64,000 bases of DNA, from the NCBI RefSeq assembly GCF_026339955.1, contig NZ_JAPEPW010000005.1, positions 62,001 through 126,000 on the forward strand. Reading direction: 5' to 3'. This DNA is from Streptomyces sp. NBC_01549 (lineage in GTDB: Bacteria > Actinomycetota > Actinomycetes > Streptomycetales > Streptomycetaceae). Position numbers and translations under genes: made by a program. Shown piece after piece: positions 51,321 to 60,507 of this stretch (position 1 is its first letter; every line of letters begins with the position of its first letter). The notes under the pieces are model-generated. The model saw only the letters and a list, made by a program, of their open reading frames with translations. It did not search any database and was not told the DNA's origin.

Positions 51321-52505
51321 GGGACAACCCCGCAGGCGTAGGGACGACTTCGCGTCGCGTTCGGGCCGCCCGAACTTCGGTGAGCTACCCCCGCAGGCGC
51401 GGGGACGACACCTTCGCGAGGCTGTTCATGGCCTTTTCGAGCGAGCTACCCCCTAGGCGCGGGGACGATGCCAGTGCGGCCCTGCTGAACAACGGTCTGC
51501 CCGAGCTACCCCTGTGCGGGGACGACGAGGTCCCAGGCCTCGGGGTGAGCCACCCCCGAGGGGTTGCCCCCGGCGGGTGCGGGGACGACGCCCCAATGCG
51601 ATCGAGGAGCATCTCGTGCAGCGAGCACCCCCCGCGAGTGCGGGGACGACTCGTCGGGAACGTGCAGCTCGCCGGGGATCACCGGGCTACCCCCGCAGGC
51701 ACGGGGACGACTACCTCGCCTACCAGGCAGGCACCACAGGCGACGAGCTACCCCCGCGGGCTCGGGGACGACGCCAAGTCCATGGCCGTGCCCAGCGTCT
51801 TGAGCGAACAACCCCCGCAGGCGCGGGGACGACGTGGAGGCTCCCCCCACCCGGCCACAACCATGAGAGCAACCCCCGCGAGCGCGGGGACGACACGCGA
51901 CGCAGAAGCCCAGGCCTGACGATCCCTGAGCTACCCCCGCGAGCGCGGGGACGACCCGGACGTGGCCCGGCTGGCGTCGGTGGTGCTCGAGCTACCCCCG
52001 CAGGCGCGGGGAGGACCCGTCTTTCAGGCCGGAATCAGCGCGCCGCCCGAGCTACCCCCGCGGGCGCAGGGACGACCGGGCCACCGGCCGGACCCTGTCC
52101 GCGACCCGGGAGCTACCCCCGCGGGCGCGGGGACGACAGGATCACCTCACCGACCGCATATGCGCTGCCGGAACTACCCCCTCGGACGCGGGGACGACGC
52201 TTTCGTGCCAGATGACGTTCATGCGGACCGCGAACTACCCCCGCGGGTGCGGGGACGACCTACTCGGTCTCGTCGTCGGGCGGCCAGTCGGGGAACTACT
52301 CCCGCGGGCGCGGGGACGACACACCACAGCCGCGGTCGACTTCACGAACACCAACGAGCTACCCCCGCGGGTGCGGGGACGACGTCCAGAGACTCGGACT
52401 GCCACTGTGGCATCGTGAGCTACCCCCGCGGATGCGGGGACGACGTCCGGGGCTACTCCTTCACGATCCCGAGCGCCGAGCTACCCCCGCGGATGCGGGG
52501 ACGAC
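51321..52505 (-). CRISPR. CRISPR array 3, 20 repeats
   Basis: Repeats start at 51321, 51382, 51443, 51503, 51562, then on to 52478, mostly at 61-bp period. The left end is eroded: copies at 51443 and 51503 are shortened to 27 and 24 bp, and one near 51550-51589 carries an internal duplication. The right end is conserved and joins a leader at 52506. The spacer at 52321-52355 nearly duplicates one in array 1. Transcribed leftward. Confidence 0.95.
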
Positions 52506-52569
52506 ACTTCTTGACCTGCAGTGATGCTAACAAGAGTGCCCATTTTCCTTTACCTGCTTCGCAGTTACG
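52506..52569 (-). promoter_or_regulatory. CRISPR leader 3
   Basis: 64 bp, plus strand begins ACTTCTTGACCTGCAGTGAT, A/T-richer than its surroundings. Homologous to leaders at 49846 and 53124. Confidence 0.8.
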
Positions 52570-52669
52570 TGGCCAGGAGAGCGGTCAATCGCCGAGTTGA
52601 TGTGGCCGGTGAGCCAGCCGCCCTTGGCAGGCGACGGCCACGATCTAGAAGAAGCGCTGCACCGATGCT

Positions 52670-53123
52670 GACAAACCCGCGTCGGCGGGGACGACGACGC
52701 AGGGAAGTGAACACCGGCCTCATGATCGCGGACAACCCGCGTCTCAGGCGCAACAACAACGTGATGAGCGGCGGCGAGTCCAGCGTGGTCAGCTACCCCC
52801 CGCGGGCGCGGGGACAACCGCAGACCTCGCCGCTGCTACACAGCTCCACGGGAGCTACCCCCGCAGGCGCGGGGACGACTGCGATGAGGAGTCGGTGCGC
52901 GAGTACATCACCGAGCTACCCCCGCGAGCGCGGGGAGGACGGCTGCGCGATGGACTGGCCCGGACCGTAGGCGGAGCTACCCCCGCGGGTGCGGGGACGA
53001 CGTGCCCGGTCTCAGCGAACAGAGCTGAGGCCTCGAGCTACCCCCGCGGGTACGGGGACGACAACACCCCCGAGCAGCTGGCCTCCGCCCTCGCGGAGCT
53101 ACCCCCGCGGGTGCGGGGACGAC
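52670..53123 (-). CRISPR. CRISPR array 4, 8 repeats (2 strongly degenerate)
   Basis: Well-formed repeats at 52791, 52852, 52913, 52974, 53035 and 53096 with exact 61-bp period, preceded by two decayed copies near 52670 and 52731. Leader at 53124. Sense strand is minus. Confidence 0.93.
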
Positions 53124-53187
53124 ACTTCTTGACCTGCAGTGATGCTAACAAGGGTGCCCGTTTCCCTTCGCCTGCTTCGCAGTTACG
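53124..53187 (-). promoter_or_regulatory. CRISPR leader 4
   Basis: 64 bp, nearly identical to leader 3 over the first 40 bp and to leader 1 over the middle. Probably the duplicated or ancestral leader. Confidence 0.8.
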
Positions 53188-53230
53188 GGCGCATGAGCGG
53201 TCGATCGTGGCGTTGACGGACATCAACGCC

Positions 53231-53258
53231 GAACTACTCCCGCGGGCGCGAGGACCCA
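53231..53258 (-). repeat. Solitary CRISPR repeat remnant
   Basis: GAACTACTCCCGCGGGCGCG followed by AGGACCCA. It lies on the far side of leader 4 with no second repeat. Nothing is recognised between it and the mkoA ribosome site. Confidence 0.65.
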
Positions 53259-53596
53259 GGCCGTGGACGGCGATGCCGTTGCCCAGCCGGCGGCTGGTGG
53301 TATTGGCGGCGGTATCCACGGTCCGGGCAGTAGGTGGAACCGTGTCGGTCGTCCTGCCTGCCACCGTTGACACTGCTCCGGCGACTGCCCTCTGGGCGAG
53401 CGCACCGCTGACGAATTGACCTGCCTCGACACGTCATGACGGCCGGATCCCTGGGGAGGGGAGAACCGCCCGCGTAGATCATTAGCCGCGAAGTCCAGGC
53501 TGCCCGAGACCCAAACTGCTGATCGGGGAGAAAACCGCTGGCAAGATGGGCAATTGGGCGGGCTGCAGTGCAGCGGGGTTGAGCAAGGAGCACTGG

Positions 53597-56500
53597 GTGG
53601 GGACAACGATAAACGGGCGGTTTCTGCTACTGCCCCAGGAGGCACGCCAGGGTGGTCTCTCCGAGGTCCGCAGGGCCGTGGACGTCACCAGCGCGAGTGG
53701 CGACCACGTGGCCGTGAAGCTGCTCAAGCAGCGGGAAGACGATGCGATTACCCGGATCTTCCTGGAACGGGAGACTTCGGCGCTCAAGGCGCTGGACCAT
53801 CCGCACATCGTGCGGATGCTCGACTCCGGCTGGGATGATGAACTCGAGCGGTACTTCATCGCGCTTGAGTGGATCGATCGCACTCTCAAGGAAGAGATGG
53901 CGGATGGTCGACCCCTCGACTGGCCGGCCTACTTCGCCCGCATCGGCCGGCCACTGGTGTCCGCTCTCGCCTACGCGCACGAGAAGCAGATCGAGCACCG
54001 GGACCTGAAGCCGGGCAACGTCCTGCTGGCCGTTGACGGCACGATCAAGCTTGCCGACTTCGGGATCGCCAAGATTCTTTCCAAGGCCGTAGCCGCCACG
54101 GACGAGACTGTGGCCGACTTCCGTTCCGCCTTGTATGCGCCGCCGGAGCAAAGTGACGCGATCCCGTATGTCCGCGACGTGTATGCCTATGCGGTTCTCG
54201 CCATTCAGGTCCTCTCACACAGCAAGGCCCGCGACTATCCCGACTTGGCCAACGTGCTCGACGAACTGGACCTTGATGCAGAGATTCGCGGCATCCTGAA
54301 GTCCTGCATCGACTACGACCCGCAGAAGCGGCCGGCGAACGCCAGCGTGCTGGAGCACCGGCTCCTGGAGGCGGAACAGGTCTGCGGCAGCCGTGCGGCG
54401 CGCCGCCGCAACGCGCTTTGGCTGAAGATGACCCGCCGCGCGGCCGAAAGCCTCAGCAGCACGCCGCCGGGTGAAGAGATTGACTGGGCGCAGGTGAAGT
54501 CGGCTGTCCTGGCGGACATTTCCGGCACCGTGCACGTCGACTACGGCTACAACCCGCAGACCGGAGAGGTCGACACGACCACGGTGCGGGTGTTCGGCCG
54601 GACCTTGTTCCTACGTCTGGTCAACGACGAGGAGCATCGGGACCGTTGCGTGATCGTCTCGGCGGAGGAGCGGACGGAGGAGTGGATGGCCAAGCGCCGC
54701 GAGTCCTCCCTCAAGCTCGGGCCTGTCTTGACCTGGACGTTCGACGATCCGGGCGAGGACCCGGCGAATGACGGACTCACCCTGCTCTTGGACAGCCTGG
54801 ATGCGAGCTTGGAGGCGCGGGAGGAGAAGGCCAAGGACGGCAAGCGCCAGCAACTCGGTGATCTCTTCGACGGCTGGCGGCGGGTATTGGAGGCCCGGGA
54901 GGAGGTCGCGGCCAACGGGCGGCAGCCGATCGAGTACGAACGGATGGAAGGCGGCGGCCGTACCCGTGTCTTCCACCTGACTGCCCCCGATACCATCGCG
55001 GAGGTCGGGGACGAGTGGTCGGTGGCCGAGTACCCCTACAGTCGGCCCGTCGACCGCGGCGAGATCACCAACCGGACCGACGACACTGTGGTGCTGCGGA
55101 TGACGCGCCCCAAGTCGGTCCTGCCCGCCCGGGGCGTCCTGCTGCCCTTCCTCGGGCCGAGCCAGAACGCCATCAACCGGCAGCGCGATGCCCTGAGCGC
55201 CGTCGCGGCGGGCCAGACCGCCAATCCCCGCCTGCGGCAGATCATTGAAAATCCAGCAGCCGTCATGGTCCGCCCGCCCGCACAGGTCACGACCTGGGTC
55301 CGCGCCGATCTCGACAGGAGCAAGCGGGACGTCGTCGCCCATGCCCTGGGCACCCAGGACCTCCTGCTCGTCGAAGGACCGCCTGGCACTGGCAAGACCA
55401 CGGTTATCGCAGAGATTGTCGAGCAGACCCTCAGCCGCGACCCCAACGCCCGCATTCTCATCGTCAGCCAGACCCACATCGCCATCGACAACGCGCTCAA
55501 GCGTCTTGAAGATGCCGGCATCACCGGCCTGGTCCGCTTGGGCCGCGTCGACGATCCGCGGGTTGCCGAGAGCGCCCAGCCGCTGCTTCTCGACAAACAG
55601 GTCAAGAAGTGGACCCAGGGCGTGCGCGCGCGGGCTGAGAAGTACCTTGAGACGGTGGCCGCCAACAGCGGCCAGCAGGCCCGCCACCTCAAGGCAGCGC
55701 TGCTACTGGAGGAACTTGCCTCCGTGGCCGCCAACGTGGCGCACGTCTCAGCCCGGCTCGAGGAACTGGCCAACCAGCCCGTGCCGGACCGCACCACCTC
55801 TGCCCGGGAACTCGGTGAGGAAGTTGTCACCACCCGCGCCCGTCGCGAACAGCTCCTCGACCAGCGCGCCGAGCTGTTCACCGAGGTTCAGTCCACGCTC
55901 GACGGTGAACTCACCCTGCGTGAAGACCTCAGTGCCGCCGACGCCCGCGACGCGGTCGAGGCGCTCCTCGGCCCGTCCGGCCCCGGGCGGGAGCTGATGA
56001 ACCTGCTGCGGCTGCAGGGCGAGTGGCTGCAGCGCATCGGCACCGACCAGAACCTGATCGCGGGCTTCCTGCGGACCAGGCACGTTATCGGCGGCACCGC
56101 GCTCGGTTTTCTCGGCCACCCGGCGGCGCGGGACCTCGAGTTCGACCTGTGCATCTTCGACGAGGCCTCGAAGGCGACCGCCACCGAAGCCCTGGTGCCT
56201 TTGGCCAGGGCCAAGCGGTGGGTGCTGGTGGGTGACACCAACCAGCTGCCCCCCATCGATGAGGACCTGCTGCGCGACGACAAGATCATGTCTGATCACC
56301 AGCTCATCCCCGAACTGGTGATGACCACCCTGTTCCAGTACTTCGCCAACAGCACCGAGGCACCGGTCAAGCACTTGCTGCGCGAGCAGTACCGCATGAC
56401 GCCGGCGATCGGCAACATGATCAGCAGCTGCTTCTACGGCGGGAAACTGATCTCGCCCAATGACCATGTGCTGCCTGGCTACGACACGGTGAACAAGCCT

Positions 56501-57025
56501 GTGCTGTGGCTGGACACCAGCACCCTGCCCGGCCGGCGCGAATCCGAGCGGTCCACCGCGGAGACCAGCATCTCCAATCGCCTCGAAGCACAGCTCGCGA
56601 TGCGTCGGCTGGAGGTCATCGACCAGGCCATCGACAAACAGGTCATTAAGACCCCGGCAGGGAAGCGACTCGATGTCCTGGTGATCGCCCCCTACGGCCG
56701 CCAGGTCGAAGAACTCACCCGGCGCTTGGCCTCCCGCAAGCTCAAGCACGTCACGCCGGAGGTGTTGTCCGTCGACGCGGTGCAGGGCCGCGAATGCGAT
56801 CTCGTCGTGTTCTCGGTAACCCGCAGCAACGTCCGCGGTCACTTTGGGTTCCTTGGCCAGCCCTACTGGCGTCGCATCAACGTCGCCCTTTCCCGTGCCC
56901 GTTACGGCCTGATCATCGTCGGTGACGCCGGATTCTGCCGCAGCAAACCTGGCGCCCTGCGCGACGTCCTCGACTACATGAGCGGCCACCCGGAAGACTG
57001 CGAGATCCGCGATGCCTACATTTAG
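53597..57025 (+). CDS. mkoA: Mokosh type I MkoA: Ser/Thr kinase fused to SF1 (COG1112) helicase
   Basis: 1142 residues from GTG 53597, chosen for AAGGAG at 53585-53590. The N-terminal kinase has Lys41 (HVAVKLLKQ), catalytic HRDLKPGN at about 134-141, and DFG at 154-156. The C-terminal half is a Upf1/COG1112-type helicase: Walker A EGPPGTGKTTVIAEI near 594, a DEASKATATEAL motif II near 854, VGDTNQLPPI, LREQYRMTPAIG, DAVQGRECDLVVFSVTRS and NVALSRARYGLIIVGD near 1092. Kinase plus COG1112 helicase in one protein, followed by a PLD nuclease, is the published Mokosh type I arrangement. It probably senses phage nucleic acid. All catalytic motifs look intact. Confidence 0.88.
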   Translation: MGTTINGRFLLLPQEARQGGLSEVRRAVDVTSASGDHVAVKLLKQREDDAITRIFLERETSALKALDHPHIVRMLDSGWDDELERYFIALEWIDRTLKEEMADGRPLDWPAYFARIGRPLVSALAYAHEKQIEHRDLKPGNVLLAVDGTIKLADFGIAKILSKAVAATDETVADFRSALYAPPEQSDAIPYVRDVYAYAVLAIQVLSHSKARDYPDLANVLDELDLDAEIRGILKSCIDYDPQKRPANASVLEHRLLEAEQVCGSRAARRRNALWLKMTRRAAESLSSTPPGEEIDWAQVKSAVLADISGTVHVDYGYNPQTGEVDTTTVRVFGRTLFLRLVNDEEHRDRCVIVSAEERTEEWMAKRRESSLKLGPVLTWTFDDPGEDPANDGLTLLLDSLDASLEAREEKAKDGKRQQLGDLFDGWRRVLEAREEVAANGRQPIEYERMEGGGRTRVFHLTAPDTIAEVGDEWSVAEYPYSRPVDRGEITNRTDDTVVLRMTRPKSVLPARGVLLPFLGPSQNAINRQRDALSAVAAGQTANPRLRQIIENPAAVMVRPPAQVTTWVRADLDRSKRDVVAHALGTQDLLLVEGPPGTGKTTVIAEIVEQTLSRDPNARILIVSQTHIAIDNALKRLEDAGITGLVRLGRVDDPRVAESAQPLLLDKQVKKWTQGVRARAEKYLETVAANSGQQARHLKAALLLEELASVAANVAHVSARLEELANQPVPDRTTSARELGEEVVTTRARREQLLDQRAELFTEVQSTLDGELTLREDLSAADARDAVEALLGPSGPGRELMNLLRLQGEWLQRIGTDQNLIAGFLRTRHVIGGTALGFLGHPAARDLEFDLCIFDEASKATATEALVPLARAKRWVLVGDTNQLPPIDEDLLRDDKIMSDHQLIPELVMTTLFQYFANSTEAPVKHLLREQYRMTPAIGNMISSCFYGGKLISPNDHVLPGYDTVNKPVLWLDTSTLPGRRESERSTAETSISNRLEAQLAMRRLEVIDQAIDKQVIKTPAGKRLDVLVIAPYGRQVEELTRRLASRKLKHVTPEVLSVDAVQGRECDLVVFSVTRSNVRGHFGFLGQPYWRRINVALSRARYGLIIVGDAGFCRSKPGALRDVLDYMSGHPEDCEIRDAYI

Positions 57026-58409
57026 TCCCGACAGCCTCCTGGCCGTCCGCTTCCAAAGTGCGCGCCCCGGACTCGAACTCGTCCAGATCGTCGACGCCGC
57101 GCTGCCCGTCGCTCGGATCACGGCCGAGGTCCTCGCCCAGGACAGCAAGGAACTCCCCCTGATGGAGGAGTTTGTGCTCCGTCTGGTCGACCACAACGTG
57201 ACCAGCCCACCCAGTATTGCCGGCCTGCTCGGCCTCCCCGAGCGCATGGTCGACCAGACCGTCGCCGTGCTGTTCGGCTCGGACGACCTGAAATGGGCCC
57301 GGCCTGCCGCAGGAGATACCGCCCGCACGCCGGGCCTGCGGCTCACCGACAAGGGCCATATCACCGCGCAGAAAGCGGCCGCCGTAGCACCCGTGCGGGT
57401 CAACCAGCCACTCGTCTTCGACCAGATGCTGTGGAGAGCAGCCGCCTACGACCGCCGCACCACCATCCCGCGCGGACAGGCCGAGGAAGACGGCATGATC
57501 ATGCTGCCCGTCGCGCGTTCCGGTCCGCTCGACGACGGCGACATCACCGCAGCCGAGATCACCGCCCTCCTCCGTGAGAACGGCACCGCCGACCGCGAGG
57601 TCCTTCAGGTCAAGAGCATCACCCAGGCCAAGGCACGCCGCGTCCTGCCGGTCAAACTCCTCGTGTACGCCGACGAAGGCCGCGCCGAAATCGAGATCGG
57701 CGTGGTCGTCGACGGCGAACTGAGCAAGGCCCACGAACTCGCACTGCTCGGCCACGGCGGCGCCAAGTCCCTCGGTATCACCGTCGCACCGCCACCCAAA
57801 CGCCCCCTCCTGGAACCCGACCTTGAAGAGGCCCGCGTTCCCTTGCAGGAGGTCACCCAGCACCGTGCCGTAGAGGCGGCCTTCCAGCTCGGCTCCCAGA
57901 CCCCCACACCAGGCCCGCCAGCAGCCCCACAGCCGCAGGCGGACGAGATCCGCGCCATCGGCGTCTTCGAGCACCCCGATGTTCTTGACGACGCCCTCAC
58001 CCACGCCCGCCGCCGCCTCCTGATCATCTCGCCGTGGATCAAGAGTGCGATCATCACCACCACCTTCCTCAGCAAGTTGGAAAGCCGCCTCACCCGCGGC
58101 GTGAACGTGGACATCGCCTACGGCTACGAAGAAAACGACACCAAAACCGACCCCGCTGCCGTCCGTAAAATCACCAACCTCGCCGCCCGCTACCAGGACA
58201 AACTCACCTTCACCCGTCTGAAGAGCACCCACGCTAAGGTCCTCGTCTACGACGACGTTTGGGTGACCACTTCCTTCAACTGGCTCTCCTTCAAAGGTGA
58301 TCCCGACCGCACCTACCGCATGGAAGAAGGAAGCCTCGTCCGCAACCACAAGATCGCCGACACCCAGTACGCCCGCTACCTTGAGCTGATCGAAGACCAA
58401 CGCCGATAA
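57012..58409 (+). CDS. mkoB: Mokosh type I MkoB: PLD-family nuclease
   Basis: 465 residues, overlapping mkoA by 14 bp and so translationally coupled. The N-terminal two thirds have no named domain (VLRLVDHNVTSPPSIAGLLG resembles a winged helix). The C-terminal domain is PLD-like: VLDDALTHARRRLLIISPWI, then FTRLKSTHAKVLVYDDVWVT with the HxKxxxxD catalytic motif near residue 407, and TSFNWLSFKGD. A single HKD motif implies a dimer forms the active site, as in other single-HKD nucleases. As effector of the pair it likely degrades nucleic acid during infection (inference). Confidence 0.87.
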   Translation: MPTFSPDSLLAVRFQSARPGLELVQIVDAALPVARITAEVLAQDSKELPLMEEFVLRLVDHNVTSPPSIAGLLGLPERMVDQTVAVLFGSDDLKWARPAAGDTARTPGLRLTDKGHITAQKAAAVAPVRVNQPLVFDQMLWRAAAYDRRTTIPRGQAEEDGMIMLPVARSGPLDDGDITAAEITALLRENGTADREVLQVKSITQAKARRVLPVKLLVYADEGRAEIEIGVVVDGELSKAHELALLGHGGAKSLGITVAPPPKRPLLEPDLEEARVPLQEVTQHRAVEAAFQLGSQTPTPGPPAAPQPQADEIRAIGVFEHPDVLDDALTHARRRLLIISPWIKSAIITTTFLSKLESRLTRGVNVDIAYGYEENDTKTDPAAVRKITNLAARYQDKLTFTRLKSTHAKVLVYDDVWVTTSFNWLSFKGDPDRTYRMEEGSLVRNHKIADTQYARYLELIEDQRR

Positions 58410-58780
58410 CCGACTGCGAGCGGGACTGGAGGCTGGAGCCCGGCGGCGAACTGGCGTTGGCTGGCCGCCGCTGGCATCACGATGCGGCTCACGTCGCCTC
58501 ACGAACCGCATTTCGTCGGCAGCCCGTCGACGCGTAGGTAGGCTCCCGCGGTCTGAGCGCCACAGAGCGTCGAGAACCACAGCGAGACAGCCGAGGCGTC
58601 CCCGCTCGCGCGGGCGTCCCTTCCGCCACCCTGGGCAGCATTCCGTCAGCGGATTCCCACGGAGGGCTGTCCTTTCCCGCCTACGAGCAGCACGGGCCAC
58701 CATGTGTCGGCGTACACGGATAAGAGCTCAGCCGCGTACTGCTGAACGTGCTCACCTGCCGCGTCGGCGGGAGCCTACAC
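58410..58780. other. Gene-free stretch after mkoB
   Basis: 371 bp with no recognised gene. A hairpin-like CGTCCCCGCTCGCGCGGGCG near 58599 is the only structure. Confidence 0.4.
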
Positions 58781-59410
58781 TCACCGTGCGGTTGCCCGAC
58801 GGTGAGTGGCACGGATCAGCACGGTGACCAGAGCCGCCAAGTCGAGAGCGCCGTCAGGGTCGTCCGCGTAGCGGGTGGTCTGCAGCGGCCCCACTTCGTC
58901 CAGGCGTACTCCTTCCCTCTCCAGGACGTGGGCGAGGACCAGCAGTGCCAGGCGGGCGTTGCCGTCCGGGTAGGGGTGGAAGAAGGCGATGTCGAGGTAT
59001 GCCCTGGCCGCGCGGGCTGTAAGGGGAACCGACGGGTCGGCGCTCTGGTGCAGGCAGGCGGCGAAGTCCTGCCATGTGTGGGGCGTAAGGCCGTATCGTT
59101 CCCGCCCGCCCTTGGCGAAGGCGTCGCTCTGGCGCAGACCCAGCTCGTTCACACCGAGGACCAACTTCTGCCAGTCGGCGAGAAGGGTCGGGGTGAGCGG
59201 CTCTCCCCGGGAGGCCGCGACGCGGGACAGGGTCATCGCAGCGAGCAGCCGGCCGGCGCGATCCGGGTCGCGAAGGCGGACCGGACCGTCGAACCAGGCG
59301 GCGAGTCCGTCGACGGCCGGGCGCACCGGTGCCGGGCCTACGCTCGCGGCCGAGGACCAGTCGACCTGCTCCCTGACCTTGCACCACGCTGCCAGCGCGT
59401 CATCGCTCAC
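58781..59410 (-). CDS. Fic/Doc-family protein
   Basis: 209 residues. The Fic core motif is FFHPYPDGNARLALLVLAHV. The catalytic His, the acidic residue, GN and the first Arg fit HPFx(D/E)GN(G/A)R, but the second Arg of HxFx(D/E)GNGRxxR is Leu. Fic enzymes usually transfer AMP or other phosphate-containing groups to protein side chains; loss of that Arg can change substrate or activity. It overlaps the upstream partner by 11 bp. Could be a toxin or phage-defence effector. Confidence 0.8.
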   Translation of the reverse strand: MSDDALAAWCKVREQVDWSSAASVGPAPVRPAVDGLAAWFDGPVRLRDPDRAGRLLAAMTLSRVAASRGEPLTPTLLADWQKLVLGVNELGLRQSDAFAKGGRERYGLTPHTWQDFAACLHQSADPSVPLTARAARAYLDIAFFHPYPDGNARLALLVLAHVLEREGVRLDEVGPLQTTRYADDPDGALDLAALVTVLIRATHRRATAR

Positions 59411-60115
59411 GATAGAACCCGCGACCGGTCAGGCTAATCGCCAGGTCCTCTCCAACCGTGTCGACCAGGGTCGGGGCAGGCGCAACGTGGCTCTTGAACC
59501 GGCCGCCGATAGCGGCTTCCACCGCCTTCTGCGCCTCTTCCGGGCCCAGGCCGGTGGAGGTGAGGAACCAGGTCAGCGTCGTCTCGCAGAGCCTGTACCA
59601 GGACGACTCGGCGTGGGTGCTGTTGACGACCGCGGTGACCAGGCGGGTCACCGCGCGTTCCAGATGCCAGCTTCGGTCCTCGGCGTCCGCGTCGGGATGC
59701 GGTGCAAGCTGTTCGAACCGCTCGGCCAGGTCCTCCAGCCAGTCGCGCCACTCCAGCAGGCAGGTCACGACGCGTTCGGCGGTCTCCTGCGCCTCTCCGA
59801 CCGAGTGCAAATCGCAGCACCAAGCGTCGATGGGACCGCCGTTGTGGACCGAGTAGTCCCAACCACAGGCCCACCGGCCGTAACGGGACACCAGGAGCAC
59901 GGTGACCTCGTCGATGAACCGAAAGCCTGCCATCCGGTCGGGATCAGCCGTCCGGCCGGCCTCGGAAGGCACCATCGGGACGACGAGCGCCGTCAGCTGG
60001 GCCGCCTCGTCGTTGTCCCAGTCGAAGGCGTTCCGGCTGGGGTCGGCGGCAGTCCAAGGCAGCGACCGGGCTCGTTCACGGTGGATGGACGTGGCGTACC
60101 CCCGAAGTCAGACAT
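59400..60115 (-). CDS. Fic partner protein of unknown family, start region frameshifted
   Basis: From ATG 59975 it is 191 residues: FRFIDEVTVLLVSRYGRWAC, WCCDLHSVGEAQETAERVV, then LEWRDWLEDLAERFEQLA and SSWYRLCETTLTWFL. The same frame stays coding upstream to about 60105 (ARSLPWTAADPSRNAFDWDN) with no start. ATG 60115 (MSDFGG) lies in another frame, and one added base in the five-C run at 60099-60103 joins them (MSDFGGYATSIHRERARS). So the full gene is probably 59400-60115 with a one-base deletion or sequencing gap. It may be the antitoxin or cofactor of the Fic protein. Confidence 0.6.
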
Positions 60116-60507
60116 GACGAAACAAGTGACCGATCATGCCCACCAGGTCGAGACCTGTCACCCCAATTTGTTGACCCCTGCCGCCCGGCTGCCTTCACCT
60201 GCCCGGGCACGTTCACGTGTACCCGCCTGAGCACTCACCCGTGTACGCCGACACCATGGGCGTCTACGGTCGGCGGACGTGTACCTGGCACACGCGGGGG
60301 AGTGGGATGAGGAGTTGGGAGAGGGCGCTGTCGGTGCTGGAGGCGCTGTGCGAGCGCGGGCAGGCGGCGGGCACGGCTGGACGCTCGACACCGAGCTCCT
60401 CCCACCAGACCAACAGCAGGTGAACGCCCTAGAGAACCCAGGGCGCGCGGCGCTGTCGGCTCTGGAGGCGATACGCCCCGAGCCATCTGAGGAATTCACA
60501 CTGCACG
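60116..60507. other. Stretch with possible IS-truncated plus-strand ORF
   Basis: A plus-frame segment ending near 60500 (GWTLDTELLPPDQQQVNALE, ALSALEAIRPEPSEEF) may be the remains of a gene cut by the IS701 element at 60508. No start or family is clear. Confidence 0.3.

Noticed and set aside
48697..52600. Plus-strand open frames through the CRISPR arrays
   Set aside because: They translate the repeats (for example RARGRR, TPAGAGTT) and have no coding signal apart from the periodic repeat.
58593..58625. Possible CRISPR repeat remnant near the end of mkoB (CGTCCCCGCTCGCGCGGGCG)
   Set aside because: Single copy, weak match, no leader or second repeat; it fits an ordinary GC hairpin.
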